Source: Nitrosomonas sp. Nm84 (GTDB taxonomy: Bacteria; Pseudomonadota; Gammaproteobacteria; Burkholderiales; Nitrosomonadaceae). From it: a stretch of 39,251 nt of DNA. Numbering within the stretch: position 1 is the first letter of the stretch; every line of letters starts with the position of its first letter. The stretch lies in contig NZ_QJJP01000031.1 in NCBI RefSeq assembly GCF_003201565.1, positions 1 to 39,251 on the forward strand. Reading direction: 5' to 3'. Positions 9,730 through 20,650 of this stretch are shown one piece after another. Position numbers and translations under genes: made by a program. Under the pieces are notes generated by a model. It did no database searches. It saw nothing but the letters and a program-made list of their open reading frames with translations, and was not told the DNA's origin.

Positions 9730-11070
9730 ATGAGTAAATTGGCCATAAAAGAAATGACAAATAAATCCGTAGATAAGTTTGCTGAACTCAAAAGGCGTTT
9801 GTGGTTTCTACTGCTTGCATTGATAGTATATAGAATAGGTGCTCATGTGCCTGTCCCTGGGATTGATCCAATCATCTTAAAAGACTTATTCGAATCTCAA
9901 GAGAGTAGTGTTTTGGGTATGTTCAATATGTTTTCTGGTGGCGCTCTTTCGAGATTCTCAATCTTTGCACTTGGTATTATGCCTTATATATCGGCATCTA
10001 TCATAATGCAATTGGGTACTGTGGCTGTACCTTATCTTGAGTCATTAAAAAAAGAAGGTGAAAGCGGAAGAAGAAAAATTACTCAGTATACTCGCTATGG
10101 AACTCTAGCACTTGCGTGTATTCAAAGCTATGGAATATCGATTGCACTTCAATCGCAAGCAGGGCTTGTACTATCGCCAGGTGAAATGTTTACATTGACA
10201 ACGGTTGTTACATTAGTTACTGGTACTATATTTTTGATGTGGTTAGGAGAGCAAATAACTGAGCGCGGCATAGGAAATGGAATTTCCTTAATTATTTTTG
10301 CAGGTATTGCTGCTGGACTTCCAAGTGCCATTGGTGGAACGTTGGATCTGGTCAGTACTGGCTCTATGCATTTTTTAGTAGCTTTAAGTATTTTTATTAT
10401 TGCGGCATTAATTACTGGTTTTGTTGTTTTTATCGAAAAAGGTCAAAGAAGAATACTCGTTAATTATGCAAAACGCCAAGTCGGGCATAAAATTTATGGT
10501 GGACAAAATTCACATTTGCCTCTCAAATTAAATATGGCGGGTGTAATTCCTCCTATTTTTGCTTCGAGTATTATTTTGTTTCCTGCGACATTGGCGGGGT
10601 GGTTTGCAAATAGTGAATCTATGATTTGGTTAAAGGATTTAAGTGCCGCTTTATCTCCTGGGCAACCAATTTATGTAATACTTTATGCTGTTATGATCAT
10701 ATTCTTTTGTTTTTTTTATACTGCACTTGTATTTAATCCAAAAGAAACTGCTGAGAATCTCAAAAAGAGCGGCGCTTTTATTCCCGGGATAAGACCAGGA
10801 GATCAAACGACACGCTATATTGAAAAAATTATGTTACGTTTGACGTTAGCCGGTGCTATATACGTAACACTTGTTTGCTTATTGCCTGAATTTTTAATCC
10901 TTAAATGGAATGTTCCTTTTTATTTTGGCGGTACTTCTCTATTAATTATCGTTATTGTTACTATGGATTTTATGTCACAAATTCAATCCCATATTATGTC
11001 ATCACAATATGAAAGTTTATTGAAAAAAGCTAATTTTAAAGGCAGTACTGGGAAAATTCCTGTAAAATAA
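9730..11070 (+). CDS. secY: Preprotein translocase subunit SecY
   Basis: The central pore protein of the Sec translocon, about 446 residues with ten predicted membrane helices. Recognisable parts are PGIDP after the first helix, the plug region [20 protein letters not shown], and the cytosolic loop with [20 protein letters not shown] before RPG. The start at 9730 is preferred: an upstream in-frame start at 9694 would lie within rplO. Homologues have about 440 residues. It sits at the end of the spc cluster and is translated with the ribosomal proteins. Confidence 0.95.
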   Translation: MSKLAIKEMTNKSVDKFAELKRRLWFLLLALIVYRIGAHVPVPGIDPIILKDLFESQESSVLGMFNMFSGGALSRFSIFALGIMPYISASIIMQLGTVAVPYLESLKKEGESGRRKITQYTRYGTLALACIQSYGISIALQSQAGLVLSPGEMFTLTTVVTLVTGTIFLMWLGEQITERGIGNGISLIIFAGIAAGLPSAIGGTLDLVSTGSMHFLVALSIFIIAALITGFVVFIEKGQRRILVNYAKRQVGHKIYGGQNSHLPLKLNMAGVIPPIFASSIILFPATLAGWFANSESMIWLKDLSAALSPGQPIYVILYAVMIIFFCFFYTALVFNPKETAENLKKSGAFIPGIRPGDQTTRYIEKIMLRLTLAGAIYVTLVCLLPEFLILKWNVPFYFGGTSLLIIVIVTMDFMSQIQSHIMSSQYESLLKKANFKGSTGKIPVK

Positions 11071-11087
11071 ATTCATAATGGTAGTTA

Positions 11088-11306
11088 ATGGCTAAAGAAG
11101 ACACAATACAGATGCAAGGCGAGATACTTGAAACGCTCCCCAATGCTACATTTCGCGTTAAACTTGAGAATGGTCATATAGTTCTTGGCCATATATCTGG
11201 AAAGATGCGTATGCATTATATAAGAATATTGCCAGGTGATAAAGTAACAGTCGATTTAACACCTTATGATTTAACACGTGCAAGAATAACATTCCGTGCG
11301 AAATAA
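11088..11306 (+). CDS. infA: Translation initiation factor IF-1
   Basis: A 72-residue S1-fold (OB) protein starting [20 protein letters not shown] and ending [14 protein letters not shown], the normal IF-1 length and sequence. IF-1 blocks the A site during initiation. Its place between secY and rpmJ is typical of betaproteobacteria; in E. coli infA lies elsewhere. Confidence 0.97.
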   Translation: MAKEDTIQMQGEILETLPNATFRVKLENGHIVLGHISGKMRMHYIRILPGDKVTVDLTPYDLTRARITFRAK

Positions 11307-11339
11307 AAGATAATATTAATTAAATGATTAAGGAATTTT

Positions 11340-11453
11340 ATGAAGGTAAACGCATCTGTAAAGAAGCTTTGTAGAAACTGTAAAATAATTCGCAGAAATC
11401 GAGTAGTTCGGGTAATTTGTAAAGATTCTCGCCATAAGCAACGACAAGGTTAA
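11340..11453 (+). CDS. rpmJ: 50S ribosomal protein L36
   Basis: A 37-codon gene starting ATGAAGGTAAACGCATCTG. The product has the zinc ribbon of the C+ form of L36: Cys11, Cys14 (LCRNCK), Cys27 and His32. It ends RHKQRQG. L36 is the smallest large-subunit protein. AAGGA lies about five bases before the start. It is 33 bases after infA and 37 before rpsM, the classic head of the alpha cluster. Confidence 0.95.
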   Translation: MKVNASVKKLCRNCKIIRRNRVVRVICKDSRHKQRQG

Positions 11454-11490
11454 TTACTACATAATTTAATTATTAAGACAGGAAGATCAA

Positions 11491-11850
11491 ATGGCGCGTA
11501 TCGCTGGCGTAAATATTCCAAATCATCAACATGTAAGTATTGCGTTGACTGCAATTTATGGTATTGGTAGATCATGCTCTAAAAATATTTGTCAATCTGT
11601 CGGCATCGAAGCAGATAAAAAGATCAAGGATCTATCAGATGATCAAATTGATCAACTGCGCGATCATGTTTCGAAACTTACAACGGAAGGTGATTTGCGT
11701 CGAGAAATTTCTATGAATATTAAGAGATTAATGGATTTGGGATGTTATCGTGGTTTAAGGCATAGGCGCGGTCTACCTGTGCGAGGTCAACGCACTCGTA
11801 CAAATGCTAGAACGCGTAAAGGGCCACGTAAAGCAATTCGGGCGAGATAA
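11491..11850 (+). CDS. rpsM: 30S ribosomal protein S13
   Basis: S13 of 119 residues beginning [20 protein letters not shown] and carrying the conserved [18 protein letters not shown]. It forms intersubunit bridges and contacts the P-site tRNA with its basic tail. It is the first large gene of the alpha cluster. CAGGAAG precedes the start. Confidence 0.97.
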   Translation: MARIAGVNIPNHQHVSIALTAIYGIGRSCSKNICQSVGIEADKKIKDLSDDQIDQLRDHVSKLTTEGDLRREISMNIKRLMDLGCYRGLRHRRGLPVRGQRTRTNARTRKGPRKAIRAR

Positions 11851-11900
11851 TTTCTGGACATATGTTTAATTAATATCAAAAAATAGGGAATTTTGCTTAC

Positions 11901-12290
11901 ATGGTTAAGGTTGTTTCGCGCATACGGAAAAAAATAAAAAAGAATGTATCAGAAGGCATAGCGCATGTTCATGCTTCTTTTAATAATACTATAGTGACTA
12001 TAACTGATAGACAAGGAAATGCTCTTTCCTGGGCTACCTCAGGAGGTGTAGGCTTTAAAGGATCTCGCAAAAGTACACCATTTGCGGCTCAGGTTGCTGC
12101 TGAAACTGCAAGTAAAATCGCAATTGACTGCGGTGTTAAGAACTTAGAGGTTAGAATAAAAGGCCCCGGGCCAGGTAGAGATTCGGCGGTTCGTGCTTTA
12201 AATGCTGCTGGTTTTAAAATTACGAGTATTTCCGATGTGACACCTGTCCCACACAATGGATGTCGACCACCAAAAAAACGTCGTATTTGA
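11901..12290 (+). CDS. rpsK: 30S ribosomal protein S11
   Basis: S11 of 129 residues with [19 protein letters not shown], the [14 protein letters not shown] motif and the C-terminal [14 protein letters not shown]. It forms the platform of the 30S subunit next to the mRNA exit. It starts 50 bases after rpsM and ends ten bases before rpsD. Confidence 0.97.
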   Translation: MVKVVSRIRKKIKKNVSEGIAHVHASFNNTIVTITDRQGNALSWATSGGVGFKGSRKSTPFAAQVAAETASKIAIDCGVKNLEVRIKGPGPGRDSAVRALNAAGFKITSISDVTPVPHNGCRPPKKRRI

Positions 12291-12300
12291 GGAGAATGCG

Positions 12301-12927
12301 TTGGCTAGAAATATTGAACCGAAATGTAAACAGTGTCGACGAGAAGGCGAAAAGTTATTTTTAAAAGGTGAGAAATGTTTTTCAGATAAATGTGCAATTG
12401 AAAGAAGAAATTATCCACCTGGCCAGCATGGACAGAAAAAGGGAAGATTATCTGATTACGGTGGACAACTACGTGAAAAACAGAAAATTAGAAAAATATA
12501 TGGAATATTAGAGCGGCAATTTCGTAACATATATAAGACCGCGGATAAACGTAGAGGGATAACTGGAAATATTTTATTACAGTTACTTGAGAGTCGTCTT
12601 GATAATGTAGCTTATCATATGGGTTTTGGATCTTCACGTGCTGAAGCGAGACAAATAGTAAGGCATAATTGTGTTCTTGTTAACGGGAAGCGCGTGAATA
12701 TGCCATCATATTTAGTTAAAGCTGGCGATATAATTCAGATTACAGATAATGCTAAAAACCAATTACGTATTAAGACTTCCATAGAAGCAGCAGATAATCG
12801 TAATTTCCCAACTTGGATCGAAATGGATATTAAAGGTATGAGGGGGATTTTTAAAGCTAAACCAGATCGCTCAGAGCTGCCCACATCGATAAATGAATCA
12901 TTGGTTGTGGAATTATATTCTAAGTAA
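12301..12927 (+). CDS. rpsD: 30S ribosomal protein S4 (TTG start)
   Basis: The most likely start is TTG at 12301, six bases after GAGGAG, giving 208 residues that begin (M)[15 protein letters not shown] as in other S4 proteins. Starting further upstream would overlap rpsK and add unrelated residues. Four N-terminal cysteines (PKCKQC, then EKCFSDKC) could bind zinc. An S4 RNA-binding domain lies around residues 95-160 ([12 protein letters not shown]). S4 starts 30S assembly and in E. coli represses the alpha operon. Confidence 0.93.
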   Translation: MARNIEPKCKQCRREGEKLFLKGEKCFSDKCAIERRNYPPGQHGQKKGRLSDYGGQLREKQKIRKIYGILERQFRNIYKTADKRRGITGNILLQLLESRLDNVAYHMGFGSSRAEARQIVRHNCVLVNGKRVNMPSYLVKAGDIIQITDNAKNQLRIKTSIEAADNRNFPTWIEMDIKGMRGIFKAKPDRSELPTSINESLVVELYSK

Positions 12928-12968
12928 TTAATCTTTTATTGGTTTGCTTTATGCAAAAGGACCTTACT

Positions 12969-13973
12969 ATGCAAGGTAATGAATTACTAACACCTCGTAT
13001 TATTGATGTTCAAAATATATCGCCGCTACATGCTAAAGTTGTTATGGAACCTTTTGAAAGAGGGTATGGACATACTTTAGGAAATGCCTTGCGTCGAATA
13101 CTTTTGTCATCTATGACAGGTTATGCTCCCACAGAGATTAAAATTGCTGGCGTTGTACATGAATATTCGACACTTGATGGAGTGCAAGAAGATATCGTCG
13201 ATATTTTATTAAATATTAAGGGAATAGTATTAAAGTTACATAATAATAGCGAAGCTATATTATCTCTAAAGAAAACGGGCAAAGGAATTGTCACAGCTGG
13301 TGATATTGAGATCGGTCATGATGTTGAAATTATGAATCCTGATCATATAATTGCTCATTTAACTACAGATGGGAAGATAGATATCCAACTAAAAATAGAA
13401 AAAGGGCGGGGATATGTTCCCGCTACTCTGAGAAAAAATAAAAATTCTGATAAAGCAATCGGTACCATTCTTTTAGATGCATCGTTTAGCCCTATTAGAC
13501 GTGTCAGCTATACAGTCGAGAGCGCACGCGTAGAGCAAAGAACTGATCTTGATAAACTTGTTATGGATCTTGAGACAAATGGTGTCGTTGAACCTGAAGA
13601 GGCAATTCGTTATGCTGCGCGAGTTTTGGTGCAGCAATTATCTATTTTTGCTGATTTAGAGAGCACACCTATTGCTAAGGAACAGCCACTCATTCCACAG
13701 ATTGATCCTATTTTGCTGCGCCCAGTAGATGACTTAGAACTTACAGTAAGGTCTGCTAATTGTCTCAAAGTTGAAAATATATATTACATAGGTGATCTAA
13801 TACAGCGAACGGAGGCAGAATTATTACGTACTCCAAATTTAGGAAGAAAATCTCTTAACGAAATAAAGGAAGTATTAGCTGCTCGAGAGCTTACTTTAGG
13901 TATGAAATTAGATAATTGGCCACCTGCAAATCTTGATAATATTGCTAAGGATATAAATCATGCGCCACAATAA
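12969..13973 (+). CDS. rpoA: DNA-directed RNA polymerase alpha subunit
   Basis: About 334 residues. The N-terminal dimerisation domain shows [20 protein letters not shown]; the C-terminal domain (from about residue 250) shows the DNA- and activator-binding helices around [20 protein letters not shown]. The ATG at 12969 is chosen because AAAAGGA lies seven bases upstream and homologues begin at this point; an ATG at 12951 is an alternative. It overlaps rplQ by 14 bases, which suggests coupling. Confidence 0.95.
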   Translation: MQGNELLTPRIIDVQNISPLHAKVVMEPFERGYGHTLGNALRRILLSSMTGYAPTEIKIAGVVHEYSTLDGVQEDIVDILLNIKGIVLKLHNNSEAILSLKKTGKGIVTAGDIEIGHDVEIMNPDHIIAHLTTDGKIDIQLKIEKGRGYVPATLRKNKNSDKAIGTILLDASFSPIRRVSYTVESARVEQRTDLDKLVMDLETNGVVEPEEAIRYAARVLVQQLSIFADLESTPIAKEQPLIPQIDPILLRPVDDLELTVRSANCLKVENIYYIGDLIQRTEAELLRTPNLGRKSLNEIKEVLAARELTLGMKLDNWPPANLDNIAKDINHAPQ

Positions 13974-14364
13974 TGCGTTAAGAAAATTAAATCGATCAAG
14001 CAGTCATCGTGCTGCTATGTTTCGTAATATGAGCAATTCATTGTTGCGTCATGAAATTATTAAGACTACATTACCAAAAGCAAAAGAACTTAGAAGATAC
14101 GTCGAGCCGGTAATTACTTTGGCAAAAAGTCCTTCCTTATCCAATCGTAGATTGGCTTTTAATAGACTCCGGGATCGAGAGATTGTAGTTAAATTATTTT
14201 CTGAACTGGGCCCGCGTTATGTAACCCGTCCTGGCGGATATTTAAGAATTCTTAAATATGGTTTTAGAAAAGGCGATAATGCTCCAATGGCGCTTGTAGA
14301 ACTGATTGATAGGCCAAATAATGAGCAAGCTTCTGTAGTTAATCTTAAAGGAATTGGAGAATAA
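13960..14364 (+). CDS. rplQ: 50S ribosomal protein L17
   Basis: L17 of 134 residues, beginning [20 protein letters not shown] and carrying [19 protein letters not shown] and [20 protein letters not shown]. It is the last gene of the alpha cluster. The start lies inside the rpoA frame. Beyond its stop lie a weak AGCTAA/TTAGCT hairpin without a T-run and a long inverted repeat before birA, so the terminator is uncertain. Confidence 0.97.
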   Translation: MRHNNALRKLNRSSSHRAAMFRNMSNSLLRHEIIKTTLPKAKELRRYVEPVITLAKSPSLSNRRLAFNRLRDREIVVKLFSELGPRYVTRPGGYLRILKYGFRKGDNAPMALVELIDRPNNEQASVVNLKGIGE

Positions 14365-14443
14365 GCTAAATTTACCTTAGCTAATTGAGATCATGTCGAT
14401 ATTACCCCGCTATTGTAACTATTTAAAAAGATAAGCGGACTCA

Positions 14444-14478
14444 GTAGGATTCAGATTTACCTAACATTTGAATCCTAC
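14444..14478. promoter_or_regulatory. Inverted repeat before birA, candidate operator
   Basis: GTAGGATTCA (14444-14453) and TGAATCCTAC (14469-14478) are perfect 10-base inverted arms with a 15-base spacer, ending four bases before the birA ATG. BirA operators in gammaproteobacteria have two arms separated by about 14-16 bases but with a different sequence (TTGTAAACC type). The layout therefore fits a BirA-like operator, but the sequence does not. It might also act as an RNA hairpin that hides the ribosome-binding site, or as a weak terminator, although no T-run follows. Confidence 0.45.
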
Positions 14479-14482
14479 CAAA

Positions 14483-15472
14483 ATGAATATATATGCCATT
14501 CCTATCCTTCGCCTATTAGGCGATGGAAAATTTCATTCAAGTGCTTCAATTATAGAGCACTTTCAATGTTCGCGTAGAACAATTTCTAAGGCTTTAGAAA
14601 GTATTAATGCTTTAGGAATTCACTTAACTAAACTCCGCGGAAAAGGATATTGTTGGGAACGTCCTATTCTCTGGTTAAATTCAGATGTAGTATTGAGGAA
14701 TTTAACTTCTAATATTAATCTTAGGTTTTTTGATTTAATAATTCTTGATTCTATTGATTCTACAAATGATTTCCTACTTAAAAATTTAAAGATACAACAA
14801 GAAAAAAATACTCATATTTTTGTTGTAGCTGCTGAATTACAAACTGCCGGACGTGGTAGATTAGGGCGTACATGGTATAGTGGTTTGGGGGATAGTCTTA
14901 CATTCTCGTTACGATGGCATTTTAACCATGGTATCTCTGCGTTATCAGGCTTAAGTTTGGTGATTGGTATTGCAATAATTCGAGTTCTTATTTCTTTTTC
15001 TATTAAAGATGTGAGCCTTAAGTGGCCTAACGATATCTTATTTCATCGCTCTAAATTAGCTGGTATTTTAATTGAACTTCGTGGTGAAGTACTTGGTTCT
15101 TCTTGTGCCGTAATCGGTGTTGGTATTAATTTTAATCTTTCCAATAAAATTAAAGCTACTATTGAACAAGAGGTTACAGATTTATTCACTATTACTGGTG
15201 AATACATTGATCGTAATGTGATACTCGGCGCATTATTATCAGAATTACTAGATATTTTAATTGCATTTGAGAAATACGGTTTTGTACATTTTAAGAAAGA
15301 ATGGGTAAGCTACCACGCTTTTGAAGGTAAAAGAGTTTATCTTACTTTGCCTAATGGCTCAGTGATTGAAGGTGTTGTTGATGGCATCAACGATACGGGG
15401 GAGTTATTTTTAATAACTGCTGTGGGCAGGAATTCTTATAATGCCGGAGACGTTTCTTTGCGCATTAAGTGA
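14483..15472 (+). CDS. birA: Biotin--[acetyl-CoA carboxylase] ligase and biotin repressor
   Basis: About 329 residues. The N-terminal 60 residues form a winged helix-turn-helix (HSSASIIEHFQCSRRTISKA), so the protein probably binds DNA as well as attaching biotin. The catalytic domain has the biotinyl-AMP loop GRGRLGR (residues 123-129), KWPNDILF (180-187), and the small C-terminal domain with GVVDGINDTGELFL. It joins biotin to the carrier subunit AccB. It sits just downstream of a palindrome that may be its operator. The bio operon lies 12 kb away in this window. Confidence 0.93.
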   Translation: MNIYAIPILRLLGDGKFHSSASIIEHFQCSRRTISKALESINALGIHLTKLRGKGYCWERPILWLNSDVVLRNLTSNINLRFFDLIILDSIDSTNDFLLKNLKIQQEKNTHIFVVAAELQTAGRGRLGRTWYSGLGDSLTFSLRWHFNHGISALSGLSLVIGIAIIRVLISFSIKDVSLKWPNDILFHRSKLAGILIELRGEVLGSSCAVIGVGINFNLSNKIKATIEQEVTDLFTITGEYIDRNVILGALLSELLDILIAFEKYGFVHFKKEWVSYHAFEGKRVYLTLPNGSVIEGVVDGINDTGELFLITAVGRNSYNAGDVSLRIK

Positions 15473-15485
15473 CGATGATGATCTT

Positions 15486-16244
15486 ATGTCTTATATATTA
15501 GCGATCGATTCTGGGAACTCGTATATTAAGTGGGGTTTATATGTTGATAATCTATGGATCAAGAAAGGTAAAGTTCTTTATAGTGAGATATCTACCCTAA
15601 AAGAAGAATTTTCTGATTTACCTAGGCCAACGTTAGTTATTATTTCACATGTTGCGCGTGTTATTACACGAAGCCAACTTGATATGCTCGTTTCAATTTG
15701 GTCAACCCGAACGCATTGGGTTGTCGCAGAAGCATTTCAGTGCGGTGTGCTGAATGGTTACGCAAATCCAGCGCAATTAGGCAGTGATCGATGGGCTGCC
15801 TTAATTGCTGCTTGGGAAATTCGACATCATGCTTGTTTGGTTATTAATGTTGGAACTGCTGTAACTATCGATGCACTTTCGAATTCAGGGGAATTCCTGG
15901 GGGGCATTATTATGCCGGGAATTCACTTGATGTTTAATAGCTTATTGTCAGGTACACAATTGATAAGAGCTGATACTGGAAGTTATAGAATTTTTCCACA
16001 AAACACCAATGATGCAATTCAAAGTGGTGTGGTCCAATGTCTAGTGGGAGCTATTGAACGAATGTATAATTTACTTTCATTACAACAAGATCATCCAGTT
16101 GAAACCTGTATCATGAGTGGAGGAGGCGCTTCTAGCCTTATGCCGTTTATTGAAATTCCAGTTACGATGGTCGAGAATTTGGTGCTGGAAGGATTAGTTA
16201 TGATTACTAACGATCTTCGATTGAATAAGGGATATTCCTTTTAA
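15486..16244 (+). CDS. coaX: Type III pantothenate kinase
   Basis: About 252 residues from the ATG at 15486. It shows ASKHA-type motifs: [15 protein letters not shown] at the N-terminus (phosphate 1), [12 protein letters not shown], and the phosphate 2 region [13 protein letters not shown] followed by GGIIMPGI. It phosphorylates pantothenate in the first committed step of coenzyme A synthesis. The neighbouring birA-coaX pair is common in betaproteobacteria. An in-frame start at 15441 would overlap birA by 32 bases and is less likely. Confidence 0.92.
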   Translation: MSYILAIDSGNSYIKWGLYVDNLWIKKGKVLYSEISTLKEEFSDLPRPTLVIISHVARVITRSQLDMLVSIWSTRTHWVVAEAFQCGVLNGYANPAQLGSDRWAALIAAWEIRHHACLVINVGTAVTIDALSNSGEFLGGIIMPGIHLMFNSLLSGTQLIRADTGSYRIFPQNTNDAIQSGVVQCLVGAIERMYNLLSLQQDHPVETCIMSGGGASSLMPFIEIPVTMVENLVLEGLVMITNDLRLNKGYSF

Positions 16245-16264
16245 TTTTTAATAAAGTGTTTTTT

Positions 16265-16861
16265 ATGTCTCAATTTCAGAGCGCTGTTTTTTATACATCG
16301 GTGAATGATGCTCGAGATTTGCCGCAGCATTCGGGTATTGAGGTTGCATTTGCTGGCAGATCTAATGCTGGTAAATCAAGCGTCATTAATACGCTGACTA
16401 ATCGGAATCGTTTGGCTTTTGTCAGTAAAACGCCAGGTCGTACTCAACACATTAATTTTTTTAAATTGGATGCTGAGCAGTTTCTTGTTGATTTACCGGG
16501 ATACGGGTATGCCAAAGTTCCTTATTCTATCCGTGAGCATTGGGAGAGATTATTAAGTAATTATTTGCAAACACGCGAATCACTCAAAGGGTTAGTGTTG
16601 ATAATGGATATCCGTCATCCACTTAAGTCTCTAGATATTCAAATGCTAGATTGGTTTGCACCAACTGGAAAAGCAGTTCATATTTTGTTGACTAAAGCTG
16701 ATAAGCTGAGCAAACAGCAAGCAAATAATACTTTAAAAGATGTAAACTCATATATCAAAAATGTGTATCCACGCTGTAGCGTTCAGTTGTTTTCTAGCTT
16801 AACGACTACAGGTGTTGAAGACGCAAGCGATGTTATTAATAGTTGGCTGCGGAATAATTAG
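16265..16861 (+). CDS. engB: Ribosome biogenesis GTP-binding protein EngB/YsxC
   Basis: About 198 residues from the ATG at 16265 (a GTG at 16256 is possible; neither has a strong ribosome-binding site). GTPase motifs are clear: P-loop GRSNAGKSS (31-39), [10 protein letters not shown] (76-85) and TKAD (143-146). YsxC-type GTPases help mature the 50S subunit and are often essential. It starts about 20 bases after coaX. Downstream lies the hairpin-rich gap before hemB. Confidence 0.94.
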   Translation: MSQFQSAVFYTSVNDARDLPQHSGIEVAFAGRSNAGKSSVINTLTNRNRLAFVSKTPGRTQHINFFKLDAEQFLVDLPGYGYAKVPYSIREHWERLLSNYLQTRESLKGLVLIMDIRHPLKSLDIQMLDWFAPTGKAVHILLTKADKLSKQQANNTLKDVNSYIKNVYPRCSVQLFSSLTTTGVEDASDVINSWLRNN

Positions 16862-16864
16862 AAG

Positions 16865-16892
16865 TTGTGAGTTTTCTATATACTACTATATA
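16865..16892 (+). promoter_or_regulatory. Weak candidate promoter towards hemB
   Basis: TTGTGA (16865-16870) and TATATA (16887-16892) are 16 bases apart. If used, the hemB transcript would have a leader of about 180 bases that contains all the hairpins. The TATATA run also sits right beside the minus-strand terminator, so the match may only reflect the AT-rich end of that element. Confidence 0.25.
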
Positions 16893-16893
16893 T

Positions 16894-18084
<1,191 letters not shown>

Positions 18085-18103
18085 ATTCTAAATGAACGTG
18101 ATA

Positions 18104-20428
18104 TTAGAACAATTGATCTTTTAAATCTCTTGTGACTTTAGGCGCATGATCGACAGGGGAAGGAACATCTGAAAGTGGCGGGAGCTGTTCGTTAAGGAAA
18201 TATTCGGTTACATCTCCGACAGACTCCCGAAATCCCGTTGATGAATTTATTTTTGTTGCAAGGATCCCATTCGGGGGTTTGTATTCTGCCATTGGAATCC
18301 CTTTGAGCACCGGACCCATGTAATCCATCCAAATTGGCAATGCAACACGCCCTCCAGTTTCATTATTTCCTAATGATCTCGGTTCATCGTATCCTGTCCA
18401 GGCAATCGTCACCAGATCTTTTTGAAAGCCGCAGAACCATGCATCGACAAAATTACTGGTGGTGCCTGTTTTTCCTGCTAAATCAGTACGCCCCAATTGC
18501 TTGGCTTTAACAGCCGTACCATGATTGATCACATCTTGCATCATGCTTGTCATGATAAACGCATTACGTGGATCGATGACTCGCTTGGCACCATTTGAAA
18601 CGGTTACAGGTTGAAATTGTTCAAGTAAATGGCCTTTTTCATCTTCGATACGCTTTATAAAATAAGGCGCAACACGAAAGCCGCCATTTGCAAAAATAGC
18701 ATATCCTACAGCCATTTGCATTGGTGTAACCGAACCGGAACCTAATGCCATGGGTAAATAGGGAGAGTGACGATTAGCTTCGAAACCAAATCGGGTAATA
18801 TAATCCTGAGCATACTGAATGCCGATGGCTTGCAATATTCGAATGGATACAAGATTCTTTGATTTGACTAACGCAGTACGCATGCGCATAGGCCCCTCAA
18901 ATTTGCCGTCAAAATTTTTGGGTTCCCATGACTGGCTACCTGTCTGGGTCGCACTAAATGAGAGCGGTGCATCATTGATGATTGTGGCCGGCGTGAAGCC
19001 TTTTTCTAAGGCTGCGGAATAAATAAAAGGTTTAAAGCTGGAACCAGGCTGACGCCATGCTTGCGTGACGTGATTGAATTGATTTTTATGAAAATCAAAT
19101 CCGCCAATCAAAGCGCGAATAGCTCCGTCATTGGAGTCAAGAGAAACAAGAGCAGCTTCTATTTCCGGGAGTTGAACAATATGCCACGCATTCTTTTTAT
19201 CTTTTTGTATACGAATTAATGCACCTGGGGTAATGTATTTTTTTCCAGCTTCTTTTCTGTCGCTTAGGAATTTTTGTGCAAATTTAAGCCCCTCACCTGT
19301 AATCTCAACAGTTTCTCCACCTTTCCGATAAGCTCGTACTGCATTGGATTTGGCGACTAATACAATCGCTGCGTAAGCATCATCACTATCGCTAACTTCG
19401 TCCAATGCATCATCAAGCGTTTTTTCCTGGTTGGTGCCATGCTTCAATAAATCGATATGGGCTTCGGGGCCACGGTAACCACGACGTCTGTCATAATCAA
19501 TGACGTTTTTTCGCAGCGCATGGTAGGCGGCTTCTTGATCCAGCTGACGGATAGTCGTATAGACTTTGATGCCCTTGCTATATGCTTCTTCTTGATAACG
19601 ATCAAATATGACTTGACGGACCATTTCAGAAATATAGTCAGCAGGCATTGCGAAGACTGTTGATTGCTTTTTAATGGGAATGGATTGTTTTTCTAATGCA
19701 CTGAGTTCTTCGCTTGAGATGTGATTGAGCTTATGCAGCCGACCCAGTACATAGAGCTGTCGGCTTTTGGCACGCTTAGGATTACTGATCGGATTATAAC
19801 CAGAAGGTGCTTTGGGTAATCCTGCCAACATAGCAGCTTCAGCTATATTGATTTCCTGTAGCGATTTTCCGAAATATGTTTGCGCTGCTGCTGCAAAGCC
19901 ATAGCTGCGTTGACCGAGATAAATTTGATTGATGTAAAGCTCCAGGATCTTGTCTTTACTCAGGTTATGCTCAATTTTGAAGGCCAGCAGCGCCTCACTG
20001 AATTTCCTTGTCAGTGTTTTTTCTCTTGTCAGAAAAAAATTTCGTGCCACTTGCATGGTGATTGTGCTGGCGCCCTGACGCACACTGCCCGCTGAGAAAT
20101 TTGAATGGGCGGCACGCAATACACCCAGATAATCAACACCGCCATGTTCATAGAAACGATCATCTTCGGCTGCAAGAATCGCTTGTTTAAGGTGTTCGGG
20201 TACCTCGGAGATTTTTACAACATTCCTGCGTTCCGCACCAAATTCTCCTATGAGTAGGCCTTCATCGCTGTATATGCGCAACGGAATCTTAGGGCGATAA
20301 TCGGTCAATGTATCCAGTGATGGTAGGTTGGAATAGATGACTAGCGCAGCAAACCCGGCTAGTAACACACCAATCAAACCTAATGCGGACAGACTAACAA
20401 AAAAATAATAGAACCAACGAGCGAACAT
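18104..20428 (-). CDS. mrcA: Penicillin-binding protein 1A (bifunctional)
   Basis: A 774-residue class A PBP. One N-terminal membrane helix (about residues 9-32) anchors it in the inner membrane. The glycosyltransferase domain shows EDDRFYEHGG (88-97, Glu88 catalytic) and RQGASTITMQVARN. The transpeptidase domain shows SSFK (463-466, nucleophile Ser463), SKN (523-525) and KTGTT (653-657). It polymerises and cross-links peptidoglycan. It is divergent from pilMNOPQ, a conserved arrangement in many proteobacteria; the 222-base spacer should hold both promoters. Confidence 0.96.
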   Translation of the reverse strand: MFARWFYYFFVSLSALGLIGVLLAGFAALVIYSNLPSLDTLTDYRPKIPLRIYSDEGLLIGEFGAERRNVVKISEVPEHLKQAILAAEDDRFYEHGGVDYLGVLRAAHSNFSAGSVRQGASTITMQVARNFFLTREKTLTRKFSEALLAFKIEHNLSKDKILELYINQIYLGQRSYGFAAAAQTYFGKSLQEINIAEAAMLAGLPKAPSGYNPISNPKRAKSRQLYVLGRLHKLNHISSEELSALEKQSIPIKKQSTVFAMPADYISEMVRQVIFDRYQEEAYSKGIKVYTTIRQLDQEAAYHALRKNVIDYDRRRGYRGPEAHIDLLKHGTNQEKTLDDALDEVSDSDDAYAAIVLVAKSNAVRAYRKGGETVEITGEGLKFAQKFLSDRKEAGKKYITPGALIRIQKDKKNAWHIVQLPEIEAALVSLDSNDGAIRALIGGFDFHKNQFNHVTQAWRQPGSSFKPFIYSAALEKGFTPATIINDAPLSFSATQTGSQSWEPKNFDGKFEGPMRMRTALVKSKNLVSIRILQAIGIQYAQDYITRFGFEANRHSPYLPMALGSGSVTPMQMAVGYAIFANGGFRVAPYFIKRIEDEKGHLLEQFQPVTVSNGAKRVIDPRNAFIMTSMMQDVINHGTAVKAKQLGRTDLAGKTGTTSNFVDAWFCGFQKDLVTIAWTGYDEPRSLGNNETGGRVALPIWMDYMGPVLKGIPMAEYKPPNGILATKINSSTGFRESVGDVTEYFLNEQLPPLSDVPSPVDHAPKVTRDLKDQLF

Positions 20429-20650
20429 GAAAATGGATTTAATTAAATAATGCGAACAAACATTAATTTACAGTTATAGGGGCAATATATGCTGTTTTTC
20501 TTAGGATAAGAATTTGTCAACTCTGTCAGAATCTACTTCATAAGTAAGTTGTTTAATCTACTCTACAAATTTAGTGAAACGGGTAGTTTACATATATTTA
20601 GCATTAATTGGGTAATTTAATAATCTGCGAGTATTACTTCTTACAAACCA

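Noticed and set aside
14364..14395. AGCTAA/TTAGCT hairpin as terminator of the alpha cluster
   Set aside because: Only six weak base pairs and no T-run; termination may occur elsewhere or not at all.
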